64,000 nucleotides of DNA from positions 1,756,067 to 1,820,066 of the forward strand of contig NZ_SIHJ01000001.1 in assembly GCF_007859765.1 (NCBI RefSeq), in the 5' to 3' direction. The position numbers and the translations under genes were made by a program. This DNA is from Posidoniimonas corsicana. Lineage in GTDB: Bacteria > Planctomycetota > Planctomycetia > Pirellulales > Lacipirellulaceae. Shown in pieces: positions 17,701 through 24,585 of this stretch (its first letter is position 1; every line of letters begins with the position of its first letter). Below the pieces are notes generated by a model. That model worked only from the letters and a program-made list of their open reading frames with translations, was not told where the DNA came from and made no database searches.

Positions 17701-18804
17701 ACCGTGACGAACGTGTCGTTCTCGGACGCGGCGGGCACGATCGACGTCACCTCCACCGGCGCCGACGGCGCCGAGCAGGTGCTGCTCCTGCGTAACGATG
17801 TCACGCTCGCCCAGGGCGAGGAGCTGCACATCGACGCCCCGTCGACCCTGATCAACCGCGACTTCGGCCTCGCCATCGGTCAGAACCACGCCGACCTAGG
17901 GAACGGCGGCTCGGGCGACAACCGCAGCGCAGGCGACTATCTGTTCATCGCTTGGCGTACGCTCGCGCAGCTCAACGGCCGCGGGTTCAATGGCAATGCG
18001 GAGATTCCGCTCGAGCAAGAGTTTGAGGTCAACGCCGAGAGGCTGTTTATCGCGCGTCTCGCCAATGACGACGTCGAGCTGGGTTGGTACGAGGGGGGAT
18101 CGCGTTTCGTCTCCTACACCGCCACCCCCGCGACGACTGACATCTTCAGCAATATCGGGTTCTACGGCGACCTCCGCGCCGACGGCGACGGGTTTGCCGG
18201 CGCCGACAACCTGCGGATCGTCACTGGTGCGGGCGCCGACGTGATCGACGTCGACGGCGACTTCACGCTGGCCGGCGCGGGCACGCTGCAGGTCGACCTG
18301 TCCGAAACCGGCTTCGCGTCACTCGCCGTTACCGGCAACGCGGTGCTCGAGGGGCTCGTGGATGTTGACCTGGTCGGCGGCTTTGTCCCGGGCGATGGTC
18401 AGCAGTTCACGATCCTCACCGCCGCGGAGATCCTGTCCGATCTCGGCGACATCACCTTCAACCTGCCAACGAACTTTAGCGCCTCGATCCAGAACCTGAC
18501 GGACCTGGTGCTGACGTACTCCGTCGGACTGGACGGCGATTTCAATGGCGATGGGGTGGTGGACGCGGCCGACTACACGGTCTGGCGTGACAACCTGGGC
18601 CAGGACGCCGCCGCCCTGATGGGCAACGGCACCGGCGACCCCAGCGGGCTGGTAGTTCAGGCGGACTACAACCTGTGGAGGTCTAACTACGGCGCTGCTA
18701 ACGCCGCCGTGGGCGGCGCCGCGGCTGCGCCGGAGCCGGCCACCGCGGTAATGGCGTCCATGCTGTTGTTGGGCCTGGGGCGGCGTCGCCGCCGGCCCGC
18801 CTAG
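14767..18804 (+). CDS. Giant secreted protein with autotransporter-type beta repeats, dockerin and PEP-CTERM
   Basis: A 1345-residue exported protein. Signal peptide: LLALAATITIGTCVAQQADA. Residues about 37-255 are a lectin-like beta domain (TLYSDDFSGSGG to HTFDNFLLTE) also present in the BNR protein at 21253. Residues about 260-930 carry right-handed beta-helix repeats of autotransporter-associated type, for example LTKTGAGSLLLAANNTYTGA and GGALRVATNGAV, and several WNG/SNW units. Residues about 958-1155 match almost the whole of the next protein. A dockerin-like pair starts near residue 1257 (GDFNGDGVVDAADYTVWRD), then PEPATAVMASMLLLGLG and an RRRRR tail form a PEP-CTERM anchor for exosortase. 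No catalytic domain is seen, so a surface adhesin or scaffold is likeliest. Confidence 0.85.
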   Translation: MNGGRNQLQRIGRLLALAATITIGTCVAQQADAQTTLYSDDFSGSGGLLNGVAPDVANGLSSAWLANSPFLDNGTTNGTLSGSALLDLTLQANAEYSLSVDIAAGAVSGDWGGVGFASGSAADFIGAPGADGGNDDRFTDGPGGQAWALIRDIDGGVNAGDVEFFGGPGTGGGTLSDGSLDIVAGTVYNLEILLTTASDGASYTADLLINGVSRTGGPVAIGNAISSIGSVGLTFNNTVNPGHTFDNFLLTETIIGAPANVWDVDGGGSFNASGNWSEGVVPTSSATFSSALTAANAPGVVTLDSAVTLQEVRFTNAAAGYTLAGPAALTLNGGAIVDVTGGEHTIAAVIQGSSGLTKTGAGSLLLAANNTYTGATAVNGGALRVATNGAVDGAVSVAAGASFGFSGDGEGGGFSGVFANPISGAGAVVLSNTLTTETITFNNAKSHGGQTQVNGGVLALGASGALGAADGTAASGTTLAGNASTSRIALSGGVNVGNEVLVAGAREGAGIEASHLSSAGSNSWAGAIKGEVGGTQYNFESTSGTLTLGGTISAPDTGVRNFVFGGAGNTTITGRITDFATDADGVPIDADLNGTPDTNAVNNVNVIKRGAGTLTISTGTDFNYDFHQGTTVVEEGALVVTQGGGDTGELWSSSIQVSAGARFNVTSFGDYSLQEGQELGGGGEVQATTLTVFGDNSLTPGDNGRGTLNITGNLGMSNFGADGQWNYELGDATTVGGSENDLIAVSGAITGASGVNATVSVTPVDGSLATGAYRLVTHNSGSAPSVGSLQTQVVDNVGNVLNPRQLLSVSSTASQVNLNVSGTRASLTWNGVGASDEWDVGSSSNWTGGATAFRDLDAVTFGAGGAKEVVVNSVVSPGSVTFNSAAAYEFTGTGGITGYGPVNVNAGTVTLGNSGNNYRGQTTVASGATLSVTADASVGSVVVNGTLALTNNTMVTLVDDFNTPGLSEYAFSKVLDQGTVTNVSFSDAAGTIDVTSTGADGAEQVLLLRNDVTLAQGEELHIDAPSTLINRDFGLAIGQNHADLGNGGSGDNRSAGDYLFIAWRTLAQLNGRGFNGNAEIPLEQEFEVNAERLFIARLANDDVELGWYEGGSRFVSYTATPATTDIFSNIGFYGDLRADGDGFAGADNLRIVTGAGADVIDVDGDFTLAGAGTLQVDLSETGFASLAVTGNAVLEGLVDVDLVGGFVPGDGQQFTILTAAEILSDLGDITFNLPTNFSASIQNLTDLVLTYSVGLDGDFNGDGVVDAADYTVWRDNLGQDAAALMGNGTGDPSGLVVQADYNLWRSNYGAANAAVGGAAAAPEPATAVMASMLLLGLGRRRRRPA

Positions 18805-18823
18805 TTTGCTTCTTTTCCTCGGT

Positions 18824-18849
18824 CCCGCCGCTCCGCGTGGAGCGGCGGG
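18824..18849 (+). other. Perfect 11-bp hairpin between PEP-CTERM genes
   Basis: CCCGCCGCTCC at 18824-18834 pairs exactly with GGAGCGGCGGG at 18839-18849 around a GCGT loop. It lies between the giant gene and the next start, upstream of the ribosome binding site TGGAGA at 18865-18870. No U run follows, so it is more likely an mRNA-stabilising or attenuating hairpin than a terminator. Confidence 0.55.
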
Positions 18850-18878
18850 CGACCATGTTTCTCCTGGAGACTGTTCCA

Positions 18879-19571
18879 ATGACTGCTTCGAGATGGACCC
18901 CTGTGATTCTGCTGTTCGCCGCGACCACTGCTTCGGCCGCCGTGATTGACGACTTCAGCGGAGACCTCTCCGCCTACACCAGCACCGCTATCCTCGACGC
19001 CAATGGCGGCGCGGCAAACACGGCTGCCTGGCAGATCAACAGTGAAACCCTTGAACTCAATACAACCGACTACGACGGGATCGAGCAGTACGCGTTTATC
19101 AGGAGCGGCCTGAGCCTGGGAGTCGGCGAGGAGCTGCAAGCCGAACTGAGCGTCGCCGGCAACCAGGACCTCGGCCTGTACGTCGGCGGGACAACGCCCG
19201 TCGCCGGAACGCGTGAGGACTACGTCGCGGTCTACGCCCGCGGCAACGGCCAGGTGTTCTCCCGTGGCTTCGATGGAACGTCGGAGTACGGTCTGACCGG
19301 CGGCAGCTCGCCCGCGTACGACTCGCTCTTCATCGCCCGCACGGACGTCAACACGTTTGAGGCCGGCTACTACGAGGCCGGCGTGCGGAACATCCTCACC
19401 ACCCGCACCCCCGCGACGCCCAACGACGCCAGCGTCGTCGGCTTCTACGCCGACGTGCGCGCCGCAGGCGTGCTCGGCGCGGTCGGTACCCTGAGCGTGG
19501 TCCCCGAGCCCGCCGCCGCGACGCTGCTGCTGCTGGGCTGCGCGGCCGCCGCAGGGCGTCGCCGCAAGTAG
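18879..19571 (+). CDS. Small PEP-CTERM protein, standalone copy of a module in the preceding gene
   Basis: A 230-residue exported protein starting MTASRW; TGGAGA eight bases upstream favours this ATG over one at 18837. Signal peptide: VILLFAATTASA. The body, from DDFSGDLSAYTSTAILDANG to VVGFYADVRAAGVLGAV, follows residues about 958-1155 of the giant protein before it: both go from DDF, through a long-range pair of acidic turns, LFIAR, the W/Y-Y-E-x-G motif and GFY-D-RA. The fold is probably a concanavalin-like beta sandwich. The end, VPEPAAATLLLLGCAAAAG then RRRK, is a PEP-CTERM anchor. No enzyme residues are recognised. A role as a smaller partner or competitor of the giant protein is inference. 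Confidence 0.82.
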   Translation: MTASRWTPVILLFAATTASAAVIDDFSGDLSAYTSTAILDANGGAANTAAWQINSETLELNTTDYDGIEQYAFIRSGLSLGVGEELQAELSVAGNQDLGLYVGGTTPVAGTREDYVAVYARGNGQVFSRGFDGTSEYGLTGGSSPAYDSLFIARTDVNTFEAGYYEAGVRNILTTRTPATPNDASVVGFYADVRAAGVLGAVGTLSVVPEPAAATLLLLGCAAAAGRRRK

Positions 19572-19598
19572 ACGCGACCCAGAGCAACGCCGATTGCC

Positions 19599-19625
19599 GC
19601 CGCCCCGCCGTTGTGGCGGGGCGGC
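19599..19625 (+). other. Perfect 11-bp hairpin before second DUF1559 gene
   Basis: GCCGCCCCGCC at 19599-19609 pairs exactly with GGCGGGGCGGC at 19615-19625 around a GTTGT loop. It lies 27 bases after the small PEP-CTERM stop. Like the hairpin at 18824 it lacks a U run, so it may set segment-specific mRNA stability within one transcript. Confidence 0.5.
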
Positions 19626-19672
19626 CGGCGCGGCGGAAGACATGTAAACGATCTCTGCGAAAGGCAAACGCA

Positions 19673-20692
19673 ATGGACCGTGCTAGGCGCCCGCGTCGCG
19701 AAAGCGGCTTCACCCTGGTCGAGCTGCTGGTGGTGATCGCCATCATCGGAGTGCTCATCGCGCTCCTGCTTCCGGCCGTGCAGTCGGCCCGCGAGGCGGC
19801 CCGCCGGATGCAGTGTGTCAACCACCTGAAGCAGATCTCGCTCGCCTCGCTGAACTACGAGAGCACGTTTGGCAGGCTGCCGGCGGCTCGGGTCGGCTGC
19901 GACAACGACCCCGACTGCCCGCTCACCGGCGCCGACCCCAACCAGCGCGAGGGGGCGAGCGTGTTTGTCGAGCTGCTGCCGTTCGTCGAGAACCAGCCGC
20001 TCTACGACCTGTTCGACCTGGACAACACCGACATCTGGTTCCCCGGCGCCTGGAACTGGAACGACCCCCAGCTGCAGCGGGCGCTCGCCACCCAGGTAGA
20101 CGGCTACGTCTGCCCCAGCGACGGCGACCGCCAGCCCTTCGCCGAGTACCAGCACAACGTGCCGGCCGGCATCCAGTGCGCCACGGGCAGCTACGCCGCC
20201 GTAAGTGGCGACGTTGGCCCCCCGGCGGTCGGCGAGGAGTTCTACAAGGCCGTGCGGAGCGACGCCCGCGGCCGCGTGTTCAACATGAAGTACAACAACA
20301 CGGGCGTCTTCTTCTACGCGAAGCAGACCAAGCTGCGTGAGATTATCGACGGCACTAGCAAGACCCTGTTCTTTGGCGAGACCATCCAGGGGCACCTGCG
20401 GGAGCACAGCAACATCTGGTCGAACGGCAACCGGGGCACCTCGTCGATGCGGAGCACGTTCTACGCGCTCAACACGCTGCCCGAGTTCGTGCAGCTGAAG
20501 GTGCCGACGCAGGAGAGCCACGCCGGTTTCAACAGCATGCACCCCGGCGGCGCCAATTTCGCCATGGGCGACGGCAGCGTGTCGTTTGTCATCGACTCGA
20601 TCGATCGCGAGACCTACCGCAGGATGTCGACCCGCATGCCCGAGGCGGACGTCGCGCTTACCGACCCCGGCAGCAGCGGCGGGGGCCGCTAG
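19673..20692 (+). CDS. DUF1559 pseudopilin-like protein (second copy)
   Basis: A 339-residue DUF1559 protein. The start ATG at 19673 has GAAAGG at 19659-19664; an earlier in-frame ATG at 19613 lies inside a hairpin and is less likely. The pilin-like N-terminus is GFTLVELLVVIAIIG, followed by LLPAVQSAREAARRMQ. The C-terminal H-X9-DG signature is HPGGANFAMGDG. In between, YNNTGVFFYAKQTKLREIID and GTSKTLFFGE match the family's central conserved blocks. It begins the second cassette: a lipoprotein follows after 65 bases, then a dockerin-tailed BNR protein. It differs enough in the middle from the copy at 3073 that they are not a recent duplicate. Confidence 0.93.
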   Translation: MDRARRPRRESGFTLVELLVVIAIIGVLIALLLPAVQSAREAARRMQCVNHLKQISLASLNYESTFGRLPAARVGCDNDPDCPLTGADPNQREGASVFVELLPFVENQPLYDLFDLDNTDIWFPGAWNWNDPQLQRALATQVDGYVCPSDGDRQPFAEYQHNVPAGIQCATGSYAAVSGDVGPPAVGEEFYKAVRSDARGRVFNMKYNNTGVFFYAKQTKLREIIDGTSKTLFFGETIQGHLREHSNIWSNGNRGTSSMRSTFYALNTLPEFVQLKVPTQESHAGFNSMHPGGANFAMGDGSVSFVIDSIDRETYRRMSTRMPEADVALTDPGSSGGGR

Positions 20693-20757
20693 CAACGCGG
20701 CGAGCCAACGACCACATGCAACCCGGCGTCACGCGCGGACGACTAGGACTCAACTAG

Positions 20758-21192
20758 ATGCAAACCACGAGAATAAACCTTGCGGCGGTCGCGACGCTGC
20801 TGCTGGCGGCCGCACTCGGCTGCGGCGAGTCCCACGGGCTCGTCCCCGTTTCGGGCACGGTCACCATCGACGGACAGCCCCTTACGACCGGGCAGGTGAT
20901 GGTGTCGCCGCCGGGCCAGCGGCAGTCGATCGGCCCGCTCGACGGTCAGGGCCGATTCGAGCTGACCTGCTACAAGAAGGGGGACGGCGCGCCTGTGGGC
21001 ACGTTCCCCGTGGCGGTAATGGCGGTCGAGCAGGTTGGCGAACGCCAGCTCCGCTGGCACGCGCCACGCAAGTACTCCAACGAACAGCAGTCGGGCCTGG
21101 AGGTCACCATCGACGGCGCGACCGACGACCTGGCGATCGAGCTAACCTGGCAGGGCAGCAATCACAGCGGCCCGTTTGACGAGAAGTTCTAG
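20758..21192 (+). CDS. Small lipoprotein with carboxypeptidase-regulatory-like fold (second copy)
   Basis: A 144-residue protein. AALGCGES gives a lipobox with Cys22 as the acylated residue. The body opens VSGTVTIDGQPLTTGQVMV, the same beta-sandwich start as the lipoprotein at 4116, and ends without an enzyme motif. Its place between a DUF1559 gene and a dockerin-tailed secreted protein is the same as in the first cassette. The pair may form an outer-membrane or inner-membrane accessory for the pseudopilin, which is inference. It starts right after a stop-adjacent region with no clear ribosome binding site, and 60 bases separate it from the next gene. Confidence 0.82.
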   Translation: MQTTRINLAAVATLLLAAALGCGESHGLVPVSGTVTIDGQPLTTGQVMVSPPGQRQSIGPLDGQGRFELTCYKKGDGAPVGTFPVAVMAVEQVGERQLRWHAPRKYSNEQQSGLEVTIDGATDDLAIELTWQGSNHSGPFDEKF

Positions 21193-21252
21193 CCAGCGGC
21201 CCGGAACCCGCGGCGGGACAGAGAAGAAGCACCAATTGGCTGGCAGTACGCA

Positions 21253-24200
21253 ATGCAGTTCCTGACACGACACCTGAGACTCGCCGCCCTTACGGCCTTC
21301 CTGAGCGTTCTTGGCGGTCAAGCCCCGGCGGCGTCGCCGGAGCTGCCGCTGCTGACCGACTCGGTGCTCGATGCTTCGGCGCTGCTGATGCCCCGCGGCG
21401 CCCTCTACGGGCCGGCGATCAATGGCTCGGCGCACCAGAACGAGGCGCTCCTCACCTACGGCGGCTACCAGTACGCCGTGTGGTACCACCGCGGCCGCAA
21501 CGAGGACCTCCTGCTCGGCCGACGGAGCCTGACCGGCGCAACCTGGGAGGTGATGGACACCGGCGTCAACCTCGACAACGGCGACTCGCCCTCCTGGGAC
21601 GCGCACAATGTCATCTCACTGGGCATCGCCGGCGACGGCAGCCTCCACCTGGCCTACGACCACCACAACGACGACCTCCGCTACATGACCAGCGTGCCGG
21701 GCGCCGCCACGGCGGCGAGCTGGGACGCGTCGCTGCTAAACGCCGAACGCGACTCGCTGAACGTGGGCGGGCCCACGCTCGGCGACGTCACCTACCCGCG
21801 CTTTATCCGTGACCCCAGCACCGGCGCCCTCGCGATGACGTACCGCACCGGGTCCAGCGGGAACGGCAACGTCAACATCACCACGCTCGACTCGTCGACC
21901 TCCACGTGGGCGGCGCCGCAGCGGTTCGTGGACGGGACCGACCCCATCTTCTACAACGACCCGTACGGCTCCGGCTCGAACAACCGCAACGCGTACCTCA
22001 ACGGACTGGACATCGACTCCACCGGACGCATGCACACCACGTGGACCTGGCGCGAGTCGGCCACCGGCAGCTCCAACCACGACATCGCCTACGCCTACAG
22101 CGACGACAACGGCGCAACCTGGCGGAACAACGACGGTGCCGTGATCGGAACGCCCGGCTCGCCGATCACGCTCAACTCGCCCGGCGCCACGGTCGTGCCA
22201 CTCGACCGGGGCAACACGCTGATGAACCAGCAGACCCAGATCGTCGACCCGGACGGCCGGGTGCACACCGTGATGTGGCACAAGACCGACGACGCGGCCC
22301 CCTTGACCGGCTTCACCACCGGCCCGGCCGCCTACTACCACTACTTCCGCGACCCGAGCAACACGCCCGCCGATCCCGGCGCCGCGTGGGTCCGCACCGA
22401 GCTGCCGACCCAGCGCGCCGTCGGCTCGCGCCCCGACATGGGCTACGACGCCGACGGCAACCTGTACGTCACGTACCTGTCGCCCGGCCCTGGCGACGGC
22501 GCCGGCGTCGCGGCCGACTACTACACCAACGGCGACCTGATCATCGCCACCGCCAGCAAGGCGTCGCGTTGGACCGACTGGGAGATTGTCCGCACCGACG
22601 CCCGCGACTTCGTTGGTGAGCCGGTGCTAGACCACGCCCGCCTAGCTGACAGCGGCGTGGTGTCGGTTTTCGTCCAGGAGAACGGCGCGAACCAGTCGTC
22701 GTCGGTCGGCACGCCGCTGCGCGTGCTCGAGTTTGGCAAGCTGGCCAGCAACCTGGTGTGGTCCGGTGCGAACTCCGGCGGGTGGTCGGGCGAGGGGATT
22801 GCGGTCGAGTGGGACAGCCAGGGCGACGACCTCCCCGACGCGGCCTACAGCAACCTGGCGCCAACACGCGTCACCTTCGACGACGGCGCCGCCGCTTTCA
22901 ACGTGGAAGTGGCGTCTCAGATAGCGCCTGTTTCGACGACCTTCCGCAACGCGGTGAGCAACTACACGCTGACCGGCGGCGGGATCGGCGGCGCCGGCGA
23001 CCTGCGGGTGCTGGGGGGCGGCCGCGTCACGCTGGCCGGCGCCGCAAACACCTATTCGGGCGAAACCGCCATCGAGCGTGGCGTGCTCGCCCTGCAGGGT
23101 GGAGCGACGCTCGCGGGCACGCCCCGCATCTCGGTGGCGCCGACGGCCGAGCTTGACGTCTCGCAGCTCGATGCGACCTTCACGCTCGCGGCAGGGCAGC
23201 AGCTTGTTGTTGAACCCACCGCGACCGTACGCGGCGCCGTGCACGCGGCCGCCGGAGGCCAAGTCACGGCCAGCGGCGCCTTCGACGGCACGCTCTCCGC
23301 GGGGCAGGGCGGGGTGATCTCCGTCGGCGAGGGGGTGACGGTCATCGGGGGCTTGGCGCTGTCCACCCTGTACAGCGACACGTTCTCCGGCGCCGGCGGC
23401 CCGCTCAACGGCCAGCTTGTCGAGTCGGGCGACCTGCAGACCGGGGCCGTGCTGTGGTCGGCCAGCAGCGCTTTCCGCGACGACGGCACGATTGACGGCA
23501 GCCAGGAGGGCGGCGCCCTCCTTGAGTTCCACCCGCAGGCGGACCGCACCTACACGCTGACGATGGACGTCACCAACCAGACCGACCGCTGGATCGCGCT
23601 GGGCTTCGGCCAGGACCCGATCGCCAGCCCGGGACAGAGCTCGCACGAGGACCGCCACTCCAACAACCGCGGCATCGCGTGGATGCTGTACCGCGACACC
23701 CAAGATGGATCGGCGCTGGAGTCCTTCATCGGGACTAACACTGGCGGCCCTCAGCAGCTGGACGCCAGCGGCGTCGACTTCGGCGACGCCTCGGAGCTGA
23801 AAATCGTGATCGACACCACGGGCGACGGCGGCGGCTTCTCGGCCCAATGGTACGTGGACGACGTGCTGAAGCGCACCGAGCAGGTCGGGATGTCGATCGA
23901 CGCGATCAACTACGTAGGGCTGTCGTTCGACAACAGCACGGCCGGCAGCGTAAGCTTCGATAACTTCCGGTTGACAGCCGAGCAACAGGCGGAGGTCGCC
24001 GGGGTGACCGAACTGGTCGTCCAGGGCGACCTGGACCTGCAGCAGGGCGCGCTGCTGTCGATGGACATCGCCACACCCGACGCGCACGACACGATCGTCA
24101 TCGGCCAGACGCTCCGCGCCGGCGGGGAGCTTGAGGTCACGCTGGCCGACGGCGCTTTTGCGTTGCAAGCCGGCGACCGGTTTGACCTGTTCGACTTTGC

Positions 24201-24576
24201 CGCCGCGTCGGGCTTCTTCGACGAATTGACGCTGCCGCAGCTATCCGCCGGATTGGTCTGGGACGCTGCCGAACTGCTGACGCTCGGCATGCTTGAAGTC
24301 GCGGTCGGACTGCCGGGCGACTTCAACGCGGACGGCGTCGTCGACGCCGCCGACTACACGGTTTGGCGCGACACGCTCGGCGCAGTTGGGGCCGGCCTGG
24401 CCGCCGACGCCAATCTGGACTCGCGAATCGACGGGGCGGACTACGCGATTTGGCGTGCTTCCTTCGGGGACACGCTCTCGTCGCAGCCAGCCTCTGCGGC
24501 GGCCGTTCCCGAACCCGCCGCTCTGCTGCTGGCGGGCGTCCTCCTGGCTTGTGGCTCCGCCGGCCGCGTACGTTAA
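21253..24576 (+). CDS. BNR-4 beta-propeller protein with beta-helix, lectin-like, dockerin and PEP-CTERM modules
   Basis: A 1107-residue exported protein; signal peptide LAALTAFLSVLGGQAPAA. Residues about 35-500 are a BNR_4-type beta-propeller with HNVISLGIAGDGSLHLAYDH (about residues 118-137) and repeated YLYVTY-type strands. Proteins of this type include ulvan lyases (PL24/PL25), where a His and Tyr in the propeller act on the uronic acid-rhamnose link; the exact family is inferred. Residues about 510-690 hold an autotransporter-type repeat (NTYSGETAIERGVLALQGG). Residues about 706-911 match the first domain of the giant protein at 14767. A dockerin-like pair begins near residue 1022 (GDFNADGVVDAADYTVWRD) and VPEPAALLLAGVLLACG ends it. 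GH106 follows nine bases later. Confidence 0.85.
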   Translation: MQFLTRHLRLAALTAFLSVLGGQAPAASPELPLLTDSVLDASALLMPRGALYGPAINGSAHQNEALLTYGGYQYAVWYHRGRNEDLLLGRRSLTGATWEVMDTGVNLDNGDSPSWDAHNVISLGIAGDGSLHLAYDHHNDDLRYMTSVPGAATAASWDASLLNAERDSLNVGGPTLGDVTYPRFIRDPSTGALAMTYRTGSSGNGNVNITTLDSSTSTWAAPQRFVDGTDPIFYNDPYGSGSNNRNAYLNGLDIDSTGRMHTTWTWRESATGSSNHDIAYAYSDDNGATWRNNDGAVIGTPGSPITLNSPGATVVPLDRGNTLMNQQTQIVDPDGRVHTVMWHKTDDAAPLTGFTTGPAAYYHYFRDPSNTPADPGAAWVRTELPTQRAVGSRPDMGYDADGNLYVTYLSPGPGDGAGVAADYYTNGDLIIATASKASRWTDWEIVRTDARDFVGEPVLDHARLADSGVVSVFVQENGANQSSSVGTPLRVLEFGKLASNLVWSGANSGGWSGEGIAVEWDSQGDDLPDAAYSNLAPTRVTFDDGAAAFNVEVASQIAPVSTTFRNAVSNYTLTGGGIGGAGDLRVLGGGRVTLAGAANTYSGETAIERGVLALQGGATLAGTPRISVAPTAELDVSQLDATFTLAAGQQLVVEPTATVRGAVHAAAGGQVTASGAFDGTLSAGQGGVISVGEGVTVIGGLALSTLYSDTFSGAGGPLNGQLVESGDLQTGAVLWSASSAFRDDGTIDGSQEGGALLEFHPQADRTYTLTMDVTNQTDRWIALGFGQDPIASPGQSSHEDRHSNNRGIAWMLYRDTQDGSALESFIGTNTGGPQQLDASGVDFGDASELKIVIDTTGDGGGFSAQWYVDDVLKRTEQVGMSIDAINYVGLSFDNSTAGSVSFDNFRLTAEQQAEVAGVTELVVQGDLDLQQGALLSMDIATPDAHDTIVIGQTLRAGGELEVTLADGAFALQAGDRFDLFDFAAASGFFDELTLPQLSAGLVWDAAELLTLGMLEVAVGLPGDFNADGVVDAADYTVWRDTLGAVGAGLAADANLDSRIDGADYAIWRASFGDTLSSQPASAAAVPEPAALLLAGVLLACGSAGRVR

Positions 24577-24585
24577 GATAGTGGC

